Below are positions 12,115-22,664 of a DNA stretch of 64,000 nt, one piece after another. The notes beneath the pieces were generated by a model, which ran no database searches, was not told where the DNA came from, and saw nothing but the letters and a program-made list of their open reading frames with translations. Each line of letters opens with the position of its first letter. Within the stretch, counting starts at the first letter, position 1. The DNA comes from Capsicum annuum (taxonomy: Eukaryota > Streptophyta > Magnoliopsida > Solanales > Solanaceae). The stretch is taken from NCBI RefSeq assembly GCF_002878395.1, contig NC_061111.1:28864356-28928355 (forward strand), in the 5' to 3' direction. The translations under genes were made by a program, and so were the position numbers.

Positions 12115-12152
12115 TCCCACTCGAAGGATTACACTGGGTTTGTTGTTGTAGC
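12115..12152 (+). mobile_element. TS-type SINE, 3' end fragment
   Basis: The piece GGATTACACTGGGT followed by TTGTTGTTG is the 3' end of the Solanaceae TS SINE family, whose copies end in TTG repeats. Only the last 40 bp or so is recognisable. Confidence 0.5.
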
Positions 12153-12377
12153 AACTAATCATCTCTGTAGTGAGCTCGCTATCTTCTACCACCTTCAAAT
12201 ACAGAATGCTACGGGATGAGAACAAGGGAAAACAATAAAATTGAACTTAGCAAAAGATAAGTTTGTACAGATGTTTGTATCACATAGATCTGCAGTAATT
12301 AGCACAACTAATAAAATAAAATGGAAAAAGAGAAACAAACACAAAAGATTAATATGGAAAAGGAAAAAATCCAAACT

Positions 12378-12485
12378 TTATTCCTTCATAGGTGTTAGGG
12401 AACAGTCAGAACCTGAAAGTGTCGCCATTTCTACACGACTTTTAATGCCTGGAATTTCATCAAATTCACTTTCAAAAACAAGCAA
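12378..12485 (-). other. Possible terminal exon of an unknown gene
   Basis: On the minus strand an AG acceptor is followed by 36 codons ending in a stop. The translation starts LLVFESEFDEIPGIKS and ends DCSLTPMKE. The composition looks like coding rather than intergenic AT-rich DNA, but I do not recognise the protein. It could be a remnant or an actual last exon of a gene also broken at 12688-16311. Confidence 0.3.
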
Positions 12486-12889
12486 CTCAATGAAGCTAAT
12501 TTGATGAACATAAGACGATAAGAACTAATGGGAAACTGTAATCTGGTTAATTGATATAAGAATCGTGCAAATTATTGTTGTACTGAACGTATGAGTCATA
12601 TGATGGAACTCAAGAAACGAGTAATATAGTGTAGACTCAGGTAAATTACAAAGGCATCAAAGAGACGCTTTTTGCTAAAAGTTGGGATCAAGGCTTAGTT
12701 GTTACTATAACGCTTTTATTAGGTCTTGTGTTTGCAAAGGCTTCTTTAGCTTTATTGGCGATTTGTGCATCAGTGCAGGAGCGGAGCTACGGCTTGCGAA
12801 AGGTGGTCGGATGAACATCCTTCGTCGGAAAAAAAATTTGGAAATATAGATTAAATATAGATATATATGGTTATATATATACTGTTGAA

Positions 12890-13090
12890 CATCCTTGCCA
12901 AGCTAAAGGTGCATAACTTGGTGGTCAAGGGTGTGCAAATTTGCATTGGCAGCATGGGTTTGATCCCCACTAGATGCATTTGCTTTTTATTCTTCCTTTT
13001 AAAGAAGGAACAGATCCTTGTATAAAGTATTTGGATAATTGGATTGGACCCAAGTGTAATTCTGGGCATGAAGACTGAAGCCCAATTGCC
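12890..13090 (+). mobile_element. Possible tRNA-derived SINE inside the hAT element
   Basis: An A-box-like TTGGTGGTCAAGGG is followed some 40 bp later by the B-box-like GGGTTTGATCCCC, the usual arrangement of an internal Pol III promoter in tRNA-derived SINEs. A clear tail and target duplications were not found, so this is tentative. Confidence 0.3.
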
Positions 13091-13666
13091 CAACTAAAAA
13101 GCCCACGAGAGTTTGGGGCTATTGTTTTGCTGCCGAGCAAAGGCTGACTTTTTTAAAAAAATAATCCAACAAACTTCTTTTGTTAATTTTAAAAAGAATA
13201 GGCAAACTAAATTCTGAAGTTAAAAGTGTTAAACCCGTCCCTTTCCCTTCAATTCACTATCACTAACCCTTGCACAGTGTAACTTCTCTATTCCTTCACC
13301 ACAAATTCACAATCTTCTCCAACTTATTGTTAAAAAAAATTGAAATTTAGTGTTAAAGTCTTCAAGCTTCAACGGGTTATCATTATAATTTTTTGTCATC
13401 GACTATTGGAGTGTGAATTGTAAAAAGTTATTCTTCAATTCTTCTTATCTTTTAGTGTAATTTTTTTTTTCCTTAAACTTGCTTTTGTGTATTTTTTTGG
13501 TTTGGAACTAAGTAATTTAATATTCTAGTTTTATCTAGTAGATAACTTGCTAGTTAATATTATTTGGGAGGATGGGACAATGTTTCAAGTATTCATAATT
13601 TTTTTATTTGTTGAAATTGAATAATAAGTGTGATGCGCTTGATTTTTATTTTAGTTTGAGGTTTCA

Positions 13667-16061
13667 ATGAGCTTGGAGAAGTATTTTCGTAAAGTTTCAA
13701 AAATAAGTTCAATGTCTCAAAATCAATCCCGACGAAATGAAGATGTTGATCAAATAGAAATACCATCTCATTCTTCTCAGAGACAAAAATTTGATGTAAA
13801 TGATCTAAAGGCTGACCCCGCTGAAAGACCTTCAATTTTGAGTTATCCTCCGAACGTTCTTAATGAGATAAGAAGGGCATACATTCTAAAACGTCTTTGC
13901 CAGCCTCGAGATCATGAGTTTCCTCAAACAGACTTTTCTGGAACTCCACGTCATTTTGTTTCTAAATGGTTTGATGAATATTTTGATTGGTTGGAATATA
14001 GTGTAAGTGCAGATGCAGCTTATTGTTTGCCTTGTTATTTATTTCAAGGCGAAAGCATTCATCAAGGTAGTGGTAATACATTTTCGACGAAGGAATTTAG
14101 ATATTGGCAAAGAAAAGATAGCTTTGCAACACATATTGGTCCTCCGAATAGCATTCATAATCAATCAAAAAGGAATTGTGAATATCTTATGAGGGAAGAA
14201 CAATCTATTGAGGCTGCATTTTACAAGTTGGACGAGAAAAGTAAGAATGAATATCGAGTTTGGTTAAATGCTTCAATTAATGTGGTCCGATTTCTTCGAA
14301 ATCAAGGTTTAGCACTTCACGGTCATGATGAAAGTGAATCATCCTTGAACAAAGGTAATTTTCTTGAAGCACTTTCTTGGCTTGCGGATAGATATGGTGA
14401 CATTAAACCTTATGTGTTAGAAAAAACTTCAAAAAAAATAAAATGATTTCTCATGATATTCAAAAAGAATCAAAGCTATAATAAAGGATTTAGATGGTGA
14501 CTTCTTTTCTTTGTTGGTTGATGAATCAAGAGACATATCACGCAAAGAGCAAATGGCTATTTGTTTACGATATGTTGATAAAAGGGGATTCGTGATAGAA
14601 ACATTTATTGGACTTGTTCATGTTAAAGATACTAGTGCTTTATCTCTAAAGAAAGCAATTGTGAATGTACTTGCTCACCATTCTTTAATTTTAGCTTATG
14701 TATGAGGGCAATGTTATGATGGGGCAAGAAATATGCAAGGTGAGTTAGGTGGTCTTAAAACATTAATTAGACAAGAAAGTAGATCGTCTCACTCGGTTCA
14801 TTGATTTGCTCATCAACTTCAATTGACTCTTGTTGCGGTTTCTAAAAGGTGTGTTCAAGTAGGAGAACTTCTACTATTGACTTCAAATATTTTGAATGTG
14901 TTGGGGGCTTCCTTTAAATGTGTGGATGAATTTTGGAGAATCTCAAAAAGAAAAACTCCAAGAGGCATTAGATATGGGTGAGCTAGAAACGGGTAGAGGT
15001 TTGAATCAAGAACTTGGTCTTATTAAAGCCAGTGACACTCATTGGAGATCTCACTACAAGTCGTTTGGAAACTTTATTAGTAACTTTGCCTCCATTGTTG
15101 ATGTACTTGATTCTCTTGTTGAAAATGCAAGTACTTCAGAAGAAAAAGCTAGCGCATCGGGATTTCTCAGAAGTTGTCAAACTTTTGAGACTGTTTTCTT
15201 GTTGCATTTGATGACTGATGTTTTAGGAATCACAAATGATCTTAATGTTTCATTACATAAAAGGAACAGGATATTGCTAATGCCATGATTCTTGTAAAAG
15301 TAGCAAAGAGAAGATTGCAAGCATTACGAGATAATGAATGGGATCCTATTTTTAAAAAGCATATTGATTGGGATTCGCTCAAAGAAAAGGTCGAAGCATT
15401 TTGTATTAAGCATAATATTCCATTACTCAACTATGATGAGTCATATGCTAACTCAGGGAGATCACGACGTAAATTAGTTGATTATACTACTTTGCACCAT
15501 TATCGTGTGGATGAGTTTTATAATATTATTGATTGGCAGCTACAAGAACTTAATGGCCGTTTTAATGAGGTGACAAGTGATTTGCTTAATAGTGTAGCTT
15601 GCTTGAATCCAATTAATACATTTTCTAGTTTTGACATCCAAAAGATATTGGTGATGGCTAAATTATATCCTGATGACTTTGATGAGTTCAACATGAGGGT
15701 TCTTGAGAATCAACTTGTCAATTATATTATTGATGTTCGTGATATTGATAAAAGATTCTCCAATTTAGGAGGACTTGGGGAACTTTCAAGAAAGTTGGTT
15801 GAGACAAAGAAGCACTTAACCTATCCTTTTGTATTTCTTTTAGTGAAGTTTTCTTTGCTTCTACTCGTTGCCACTGCATCAGTTGAAAGAGCTTTTTCGG
15901 TAATGAAGTATATCAAGAATGATTTGCGAAATCGAATGGATGATGAATTCTTAGATGGTTGCATAGTGTTTTATGTAGAAAAAAGAGTATATAAGAATAT
16001 TTCTAATGAGTGTATTATAGAAACATTTCAAGGGATGAAGCGTCGTCGAATGCAATTGTAA
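13667..16061 (+). pseudogene. hAT transposase (zf-TTF, DUF4371, hAT dimerisation), decayed
   Basis: This was the enzyme that cuts and inserts the hAT element. The first part (13667-14446) starts MSLEKYFRK and contains the TTF-type zinc finger region FSGTPRHFVSKWFDEY..CLPCYLF. After a frameshift near 14440 comes the RNase H-like core with LVDESRDISRKEQMA and TSALSLKKAIV, a stop at 14703, FAHQLQLTLV, further shifts near 14890 and 15285, and the C-terminal dimerisation motif ATASVERAFSVMKYIKN near 15866-15916. The layout matches plant zinc-finger MYM-type-1-like hAT proteins. At least two stops and three frameshifts inactivate it. The start at 13667 fits the family's usual N-terminus. Confidence 0.88.
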
Positions 16062-16641
16062 TTATATTTTCTAATCAAGCTTTTATTAATAAAATTTGCT
16101 TTGTTGACTTTATTTATATTATATGTTTCAACTTGTTATCCTCCATGTTTTTTTATGATTAGTTTGGTTCAAAGATTCTTCTTTTTCAATATACGATTTA
16201 CAATATTTTTTTATGACCCATTTCTTTTTCTAAAAATATGAACACCCTTAACCAAAATCCTGACTCCGCCACTGCATCAGTGTAGAGGTAAGTGTGAGCT
16301 CTAGTTTTCGACTAACTGAGAAATAAGGTAACTACATATAGAACCTTGTTAGTTTTGCATTTAGTTATTGCAGTAATTTTAGTTTAACAAATTGTTTAGT
16401 TACAATGAATTTAAATTTTAAATTTTAGATTAGGTTGTTTTTGTTGTTGAGAAATTTTAAATTATTTTGAAATTCAAATTATGCTGATTTTTATGTTTTA
16501 TGTTGACTATTAAAGTCCCTCAATGCTCAATAAACTTATTGAAAGTTGTTGAAAGCTTATTGAAAGCTATTGAAAGATTTCAATCCATTGAGAGCCATTT
16601 TAACCCCTTTTCGCTGCCCCATCCTTTTTTTTAAACCAACA

Positions 16642-16662
16642 GTGGTATCAAAGCCTCATTGA
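16642..16662 (+). promoter_or_regulatory. Primer binding site, tRNA-Met type
   Basis: GTGGTATCAAAGCC starts right after the first LTR of the miniature element. It matches the usual plant initiator-tRNA primer site at all but one of the core positions. Confidence 0.8.
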
Positions 16663-16800
16663 TCTTACGGGATCTGTGAGTTCTTCCAAAGCGCTACCAT
16701 ACCATTTTTAACCTATAAGAGGAATCTTTTTAACCCGTCAGGGCTATCATTTTCAACCCGTGCTTATTTTCAAAGTGTTGGGCTATTTTCAGCCAAAAAG

Positions 16801-17134
16801 ATGTCAAACAGCAGTCTCTTTTTGAATGCCCCAAAAATTTTCACAGACGAAAATAATCAAATTTGTTCTGTGAAAAAATCATATCTTGAAACCTTTGTTT
16901 TCTGTGATGTTATGATGAAAGAAAAATTCTTACAATATTTTATGAAGCCTATGAAAGTTCTTTCAAATAAGACAAGATTGTTGATGTTGTTCTTTAAGCA
17001 CAAAACTAAAAGAAGAAAAAAGAAAATCCAAATTCAAAAAAAGAAAAAAGATCAAGAAAAATCCAGATCAATTGCAAGAGCACAAATTGAGGAGGAGCAA
17101 CTTTTAAAATGCAGTAACTACAGTAAAGGAGGTG
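16801..17134 (+). pseudogene. Truncated copia gag in the miniature LTR element
   Basis: The frame begins MSNSSLFLNAPKIF and continues into DENNQICSVKKSYLE, which resembles the start of copia gag, where a GENY..W..KM motif is usual. After about 50 residues it turns into a lysine-rich low-complexity stretch and runs into the second LTR. The rest of gag and all of pol are missing. I read it as what remained after a large internal deletion of a copia element. Confidence 0.5.
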
Positions 17135-17394
17135 TGTTAGTTTTGCATTTAGTTGCTGCAGTAATTTTAGTGTAACAAATTGTTTATTTACAATGAATTT
17201 AACTTTTAAATTTTAGATTAGGTTGTTTTAGTTGTTGAAATTTAACTTTCAAATTATGCTGATTTTTTTTGTTTTATGTTGGCTATTTAAAGTCCCTCAA
17301 TACTCAACAAACTTATTGAAAGCTTATTGAAAGGTTTCAATCCATCTACTCATTTTAACCCCTTTTCGCTGTCCATCTTTTTTTTAAAAAAAAT

Positions 17395-17963
17395 CTCTAG
17401 TTTTAAAATCTTAAGTTGCCTTTTATGAAAAATTATTATTGGAATGGTATGGAGTGAGTAGATCGGAACAGACATGGAATACTCATACAGCTAGCAAAAA
17501 GTATTTATACAGCCAACAGAAACTAGTTTAAGGTCGAGGTATAGTTGACAGATCAATTGATTGACCAAGAGGCTTCCGTAAATTGCAATATTCGAAGACA
17601 CCTACCAGGGAACAATAAGCCAAAAGTTTCATTGGATCTAAGAAGTTTCTACAAATTGCACTTCTTAAAGAACACCCATATAAGTCCCAGCAGATTATTA
17701 TATCAGTGCTTGTGGGGTTGTACTGGTATTGAAATGGATAATGGAACAAGACCTCAAGTTTAACGCAAAATATCCCCCAATAGTTTTAGATCATCAAATA
17801 ACTAAATTGTCTTATGGTACTATAGGTCAAAACGTAGGACCCAAAGTAAATTTTGACAACCTAAAAGCAAACAAAAGTAGGCATACAACTTTGCATTATT
17901 CTGTTTGATGTATTACTTCTAATCTCATCCTTCAATGATTAATTAGTAGAAACAAGACTCCAG
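17395..17963. other. No gene recognised
   Basis: Open frames on both strands at 17528-17763 overlap each other and show no family motif. Nothing else is supported here. Confidence 0.4.
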
Positions 17964-18063
17964 ATATAATTTTCTTGGTCAAGCAAAAGACAGGTTATAA
18001 TGAACCTAAAATTATATAATTTTATTGGTCAAGCAAAAGACAGGTTATAATGAACCTAAAATT
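17964..18063 (+). repeat. Tandem duplication, 2 x 50 bp
   Basis: TTGGTCAAGCAAAAGACAGG and the following bases through GAACCTAAAATTA occur twice, 50 bp apart, nearly without change. The high identity suggests a recent event. Confidence 0.9.
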
Positions 18064-18186
18064 ACTGAGTCTGATGATAAGGATGGGCTGAGCAGTCATT
18101 CGCCTGGAGCTCTCGTGCAGTCAAGCAGGAAGGCAAAGCAGCCTCTTAGGCCATCACACAGACAATCATGTCATCACTTGAAGTAG
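18022..18186 (+). other. Possible coding remnant, unknown
   Basis: A frame of about 54 codons ends in TAG at 18184. It includes TESDDKDGLSSHSPGALVQ and a basic stretch after it. The composition looks like a real C-terminal exon, but no family is recognised, and the 50-bp duplication just upstream is out of frame with it. Confidence 0.25.
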
Positions 18187-19049
18187 GAGATTGTATTTGT
18201 TCTGTGTGTTAAGCAAATGTAGAACCACAATAACAGTCACTTCAAAGGTCAGCTGGAGAGAAGATGCTGGCAAACTGATCACGACAAATAGTAAACGAAG
18301 CCTTCTTCCTGATTAAAATATCAAGAAAAAGCAAAAGGCACAATCACTTCAATGTCAACACTAATACTCTTCCCTGAATGTTTCTTTTTCAATTTTCAAG
18401 TGTTAAATCTGTCTAATTCTCGAATTTATATATTACATTGAAAAATAATTTTCTAATGGGAATTTCAACATTTCAGAATTGTACAAAAACTACAATATGT
18501 TGCAGTATTTTCTATTTCAAAATTACAACATATTAAGCTTCAAATACTATGTCAAGCTTTTAAAAAAAGGATTTGTTGATCGAAAAGCTCAGGCAGGAGT
18601 AGGACATTCCACACTAATCTTTTTGATCCGCTAGTTGATGGTCCTCTCCAAACAGTCAAGTGGCCCAAGGGCCACCTCTCAAATCCTTTTTTTTTTTTCT
18701 CCTGAGTCTCTTGTAAAGCGATAATGCACTTAAAGTTTGGACAAAGGACGTAATACCAAAGAAATCCGACGCTTCCAATCAATCTTCATATTTACCATCC
18801 TGTTTTGTATTTTTTTCAGTTTAGTTAAAGAATCCATATTGTCATAGTGATAAGGAACTGATAAGACCAAGATAATGCGCGCACACAGTTTCTCTAGCTT
18901 ATTTCCTATTAAAAAGTCAAACAAAATCCTGAAACATGAAATTAAATAGACTGTAGACGCTCAAGAACTACAGCGTGACTTCTCCTACGAATCAGTTACA
19001 AATGACTTCTAAGAAAATGCCATTCTTTTCCCTTTCTTTTTTTTGATGT
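18187..19049. other. No gene recognised
   Basis: Several short open frames on the minus strand (for example 18552-18924) lack family motifs. No structural repeat is seen. Confidence 0.4.
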
Positions 19050-19290
19050 TGATTCTCCAGATTCAACAACAACAATAACATACCCAATGGAGTTTGGGAG
19101 GGTACAGTATGCTCAGACCTTACCCCTACCTCAGAGGTAGAGATGATGGCCCTCGGCTCAAGAAAAAAGCGTCCAAACCAGTCTTGAAAAAGAAGTAATA
19201 AGAACAACAGATAATAACAGAGGTACAGGAAATAACATATAGTAACAAAACACAGCAGATAGTAACAAAACAATAACTACGACAAAATGT
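19050..19290 (-). mobile_element. TS-type SINE, minus strand
   Basis: Read on the plus strand it starts CAACAACAACAATAACATAC, the reverse of the TTG tail. It continues with CAGACCTTACCCCTACCTC, GAGGTAGAGA and CCCTCGGCTCAAGAAAA, the well-known body of Solanaceae TS SINEs. The tRNA-like head expected on the right is diverged or missing. Confidence 0.8.
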
Positions 19291-19379
19291 TTTGATAGTT
19301 GAAGCATAAGCAATAACAAGTTATCAAGTAGAAATTGGAAACGAATTCAAGAAATTATGACTTACCCATCAAGTTAAAC

Positions 19380-19600
19380 GGGAATAATTGGCAAAGAAGG
19401 AACGTTTCAAAATTAATTTTCCAAATACCCACTTAATTTCTTTTTATTTATTTTTTAGGTTTAAGGTGTAAAAAGTGGGGAAAAGTGAAAAAAGTGGGGC
19501 CTACACGTAGGCCATGGGACCAATTCATCATTTTTACAACTTTACTAATTTAATATAATACACCTAACACCCTCCACTTATTTCAATATAAAAAAAAATC
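19380..19600 (+). repeat. MULE left terminal inverted repeat
   Basis: Shared with the right end: TTTCAAAATTA, CCAAATACCCAC, and an ACACC..CACCCTCCAC..TT block near 19560-19585. The match is imperfect with gaps, so the inner limit is approximate. Confidence 0.7.
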
Positions 19601-20298
19601 TCTCTCTCCACTTCAATTCCCAACTCCCGCTTTTGAAACTACTTCTCCCAAAAATGTCATTTTCGTTTCGTCTTCTTCTCCAGCTGCTAAGGGGTCGTTG
19701 TTGCTTCTCAAGGTTAGTTAAAATCAAGTTTTGATCATTTCTAGATCTATTTAAATGGTTTTGTTTTTTGCTAATCGATTCGTAGTGATGTAGGAAATTT
19801 ATATTTTTTCAAATTTGGTGTTTTGGTTTAGTCTTGATTTTTTTTAGCAACGAAGTGTTGAATGGTGGAATAATTGCTATTTGAAAGGTTATTTTGATAT
19901 TTTGATCTGAACAGTGACTTGTTTCTGTCCGTAGACCCGCGGTCTATTCGTAGACCCGTGGTCTATAAAATGAGAATGACCTAGATTGAAATCAATTTTC
20001 AGACATATGAAATTCTTTTAAAACATGATTGCTAAAATAGTGAAAATTGAAATATTAATAGTTAAATAGTTTGATTTGGTACACTAGTTTGATTTCTAGC
20101 TGTTGTTATGTTTTGATACTGCATGTTGGATTTTGCTTCAGTTATTGTATGTTTGTGTAGTGAACTGTTTAATGGTGAGGTGTTTCTTAATTTTTTGTGG
20201 GGGTTTTCATTTGAGCATTAAGTTATTTCTGTTGATAGACTTGTGGTCTATGAACTGAAAATGGGAGATTTGTTCTGTAGGTGTAGATTGTGTTGAAA
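19601..20298 (+). promoter_or_regulatory. Leader and probable 5' intron of the DUF1985-type gene
   Basis: The left inverted repeat runs into a CT-rich leader. A possible short first exon starts ATGTCATTTTCG near 19653 and meets a good donor, AAGGTTAGT, near 19710. The rest is intron-like and contains two adjacent GTAGACCCG.GGTCTAT palindromes at about 19933-19966. The first coding start I trust is at 20299. Confidence 0.4.
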
Positions 20299-22008
20299 AT
20301 GGCTAAAAAAAAATCCTTCCTAAATGCAGAGATGGTACCGCTTCTGATTCTGCTGGTAGCAGTAGAAAAATAAAAGTCGAGGCAGTTGAACATGTCTCAA
20401 AAAGGAAGAAAATTCAAGAGGCAGTATTCGAATCAGATTCAGAGTTAAAGGAGATAAGCGATTACGTCGAGTCTAGTAAAAATGTTGCCATGCGTAGCGT
20501 CAGTGGTGACAGTGAAGAGAGCGAGAAAAGTGGGAGAAATAGTGATGATGGGGATAATGATCCCTTATCCGTGCCATATCTTTTAAGGTGCATTTTCGTG
20601 GAGCGGTATGACCTTCGAACGATAATTGACGAGGTGGGATCTTTCTCGATAAAGATATCAGTCAGATCAAGAATGACTGCTTATCGAGAATTTAAGCAAG
20701 TTCTTGTCGACCAGGAATTGAAGAAAAGATTCAAGCGGTCCTGTTTTGGACACCTGAGAAACCTACCGAAATATCTCAAGTTCAATGGGCAGTTGGTCCA
20801 TTATTTATTGTTGCGGCGCGTCAAGAACGATAAAATGCGTCATGAGATATGGTTCTGCATTAACAACAAGCCTTTATCTTTTGGCTTGAAAGAGTTTTGT
20901 TTAATCACGGGGCTGAACTGCTCATTATACCCCAGTGAATAAAAAATGAAGAAGGTGTTAGCAAAGGGGGACACTTTTTATTTTAAGGTAACGAAAAATA
21001 AAAACATCACGACGGCCAACTTGCTACACCTGATCAGGGGGAATAAGCTGAACAAGGACCAGAAGTTCAAGTGTTGTCTACTGTGGTTCTTGCACACCAT
21101 GTTGCTTGCAAAAAATTCGACAAAGATTGTCGACACAAAACTGATTTGGATGGTCGATTCTTTGAATTTCTTTGAGAAGTATCCGTGGGAAAAATAGATA
21201 TTTCAACTGAACATGGACTATCTGAAGAAGAAAAGTGACCTGAAGAAGCAGAAGGAAGCATTTGATGAGAAACAAAAGGCATCTTATGCTCTATTTGGAT
21301 TTCCCTAGGTATTCATGGTATCTACCATAAACCCTTTAGTGAGTTTATCGTAGATTCTCATTTTATTTATACTTTGTTATAGACTCTGTGTTATTTTTTT
21401 CACTGTTGTGCTGCTTATAGATTTGGATCTATGAGGCCTTTTCTCATCTTGGAGAATTTGCTGAAAAATCAATGGATGAGCCCTTTCCCATTCCCCGCAT
21501 CCTCAGATGGCACATTACAAAAAGTGATAAGATAATCGAAGGCGACCCATTCAAGTATAAAGGAAAAGTTATCGAGGTATAAACTTATTTTCTATTATCC
21601 AATAATACTACCGGTGTATCTAATATTATGTAATTGTTAATTGATATTTTGTAGAACGCGCACTCGTACATCATCCCTACTGCTCGTGAGACGAAGATGG
21701 ATTACATGATTACGTTTAATTCATATACGGATAAGGTGAAGAATAACATCCTTGATGGCTTGAATAAAGAGTTAGAAGGGGTGACTATCCTTACTTCAAA
21801 TGAGGACAGTGATGATAACGGGAATTCGGGTAGTAACCCCGTTAGAGTACACGTTGGTGATGATGATTCTCCAAGAACCTCCAAAGATACAGTGGGAACC
21901 TCATCCCTCGAGGATCTTCATAAGCATGTTGTTGCGCTCGAGGAAGCGGTGTTGGATATTGCTGCCTATATCAGAGAGAAAAGAATAAAGAAAAAGAAAA
22001 AAGAATAA
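20299..22008 (+). pseudogene. DUF1985-type protein gene of the MULE
   Basis: This is an accessory gene of the kind carried by plant MULEs of the Ulp1-related group; its function is not known. Probable exons are 20299-21308, 21421-21576 and 21655-22008, with GT-AG introns after FGFP and after GKVIE and all junctions in phase 0. The first exon holds an acidic, serine-rich N-terminus, then the DUF1985 core with HLRNLPKYLKFNGQLVHYLL, FGLKEFCLITGL and CCLLWFLHTMLLAK. The last exon ends in a coiled helix and a lysine tail. Defects: a nine-A run after the start ATG puts it out of frame, and stops stand at 20940, 21198 and 21306. No C-terminal Ulp1 protease domain (His-Asp-Cys) is visible. A separate start at 20490 would give the 150-residue core only. 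Confidence 0.75.
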
Positions 22009-22104
22009 GCGAGAACACGAGCGAGGTAACTTCATTCAATAATTGATGTTGTTAATGAATTTTCATCTTTAAATATCAGTAACATTTTGTAATATGATGA
22101 TACA

Positions 22105-22664
22105 ATGCATGTGAACCTTCGTGAATTAGAGAGAAACGAAGAAGGAGAAAAAAGGAGCAAAATGGATAACTTGGCCTCTATTATGGCAGAAGAGGAAAAA
22201 GAAAAAGAAGAGAAAAAGGATGAAGAAAAAGAAATGGAAGAAGATAAGATCCAAGAAGAAGGTGGGAAAGTAGCAACTACAGAAGTAGAAGAAGAAGTGA
22301 TAGCAGATGAACAAGAAGACGGGGAAAAAATGAAAAAGCTGATGGAGAAGAAGCTGACAAAGCTGACAAAGAAGAAGTTGAGAAAGAAAGAGCAGGTGAA
22401 CGAAAAGAAGAAGTTGAGGAAGAAACAGCTGCTGCGGGTGAAGAAAGAGAAGAAGGTGTGGAAGAAAAAGAAATTGAAGAAGCACCCGCTGCTGCAGATG
22501 CTGAAAAAGAAGGAGGAGAATGTGAGAATGAAGAAGCAGCTGCAGCTGTTGAGAAAAAAGGAGCTGAAGTTGACCAAAAAGATGTGGTCATGGACATTGT
22601 TGATGAAATCAACAGTAACACTTGTGTTGATGAGGAACTTAGGGAAAAGACATTTGAATCCTAA
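22105..22664 (+). pseudogene. Acidic Glu/Lys/Ala-rich frame, frameshifted
   Basis: The first part (from 22105) is extremely rich in Glu and Lys, with blocks such as EEEKEKEEKKDEEKEMEEDK. Near 22325, at GGGGAAAAAATG, the acidic composition jumps to another frame, which stays open to the stop at 22662 and ends DIVDEINSNTCVDEELREK. In the first frame the continuation becomes an artificial Lys/Leu-rich stretch. A single-base slip in the A run explains this. It may be the last exon of the DUF1985-type gene or a separate short gene 100 bp downstream. Highly acidic tails are common in proteins that touch histones; that is only a suggestion here. Confidence 0.55.

Larger units (their letters stand above)
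12776..16274 (+). mobile_element. hAT transposon with perfect 8-bp target duplication
   Basis: The element is bounded by the identical octamer CATCAGTG at 12768-12775 and 16275-16282. The ends are inverted repeats: CAGGAGCGGAGC at the left, and CAGTGGCGGAGT at the right when read inward from the minus strand. Length is 3499 bp. It carries one transposase gene of the zf-TTF/hAT type in the plus direction. All structural parts are present, but the transposase has stops and frameshifts, so it could move only with help from another copy. Confidence 0.9.
12688..16311 (-). other. Possible exon split by the hAT element
   Basis: Removing the hAT element and one copy of its target duplication joins 16311-16283 to 12775-12688 on the minus strand. 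The joined frame is open for about 38 codons, contains DAQIANKAKEAFANTRPN and ends in a stop at 12690-12688. A pyrimidine-rich tract with an AG precedes it. The frame being open on both sides of the insertion point supports a former exon, but the family is unknown. Confidence 0.3.
16347..17394 (+). mobile_element. Miniature LTR retrotransposon derived from copia (TRIM-like)
   Basis: Two direct repeats of about 295 and 260 bp (16347-16641 and 17135-17394) both start TGTTAGTTTTGCATTTAGTT. Directly after the first lies TGGTATCAAAGCC, a primer site complementary to initiator tRNA-Met. Directly before the second is the purine run AAAGGAGG. The interior is only 493 bp. These parts define a complete but tiny LTR element of about 1.05 kb. 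The right end is blurred by a poly-A run, so a target duplication could not be verified. Confidence 0.8.

Noticed and set aside
12881..13000. A true tRNA gene
   Set aside because: The A and B boxes are present, but I cannot fold an acceptor stem or anticodon arm; a SINE is more likely.
22032..22621. Three long open frames on the minus strand rich in Ser and Phe
   Set aside because: They are the complement of the Glu/Lys-rich stretch (GAA/AAG read backwards) and have no composition or motif of their own.
20490..22664. Ulp1 (SUMO protease) catalytic domain in the MULE
   Set aside because: DUF1985 proteins often carry one, but no His-Asp-Cys arrangement is visible here and the acidic part follows directly.
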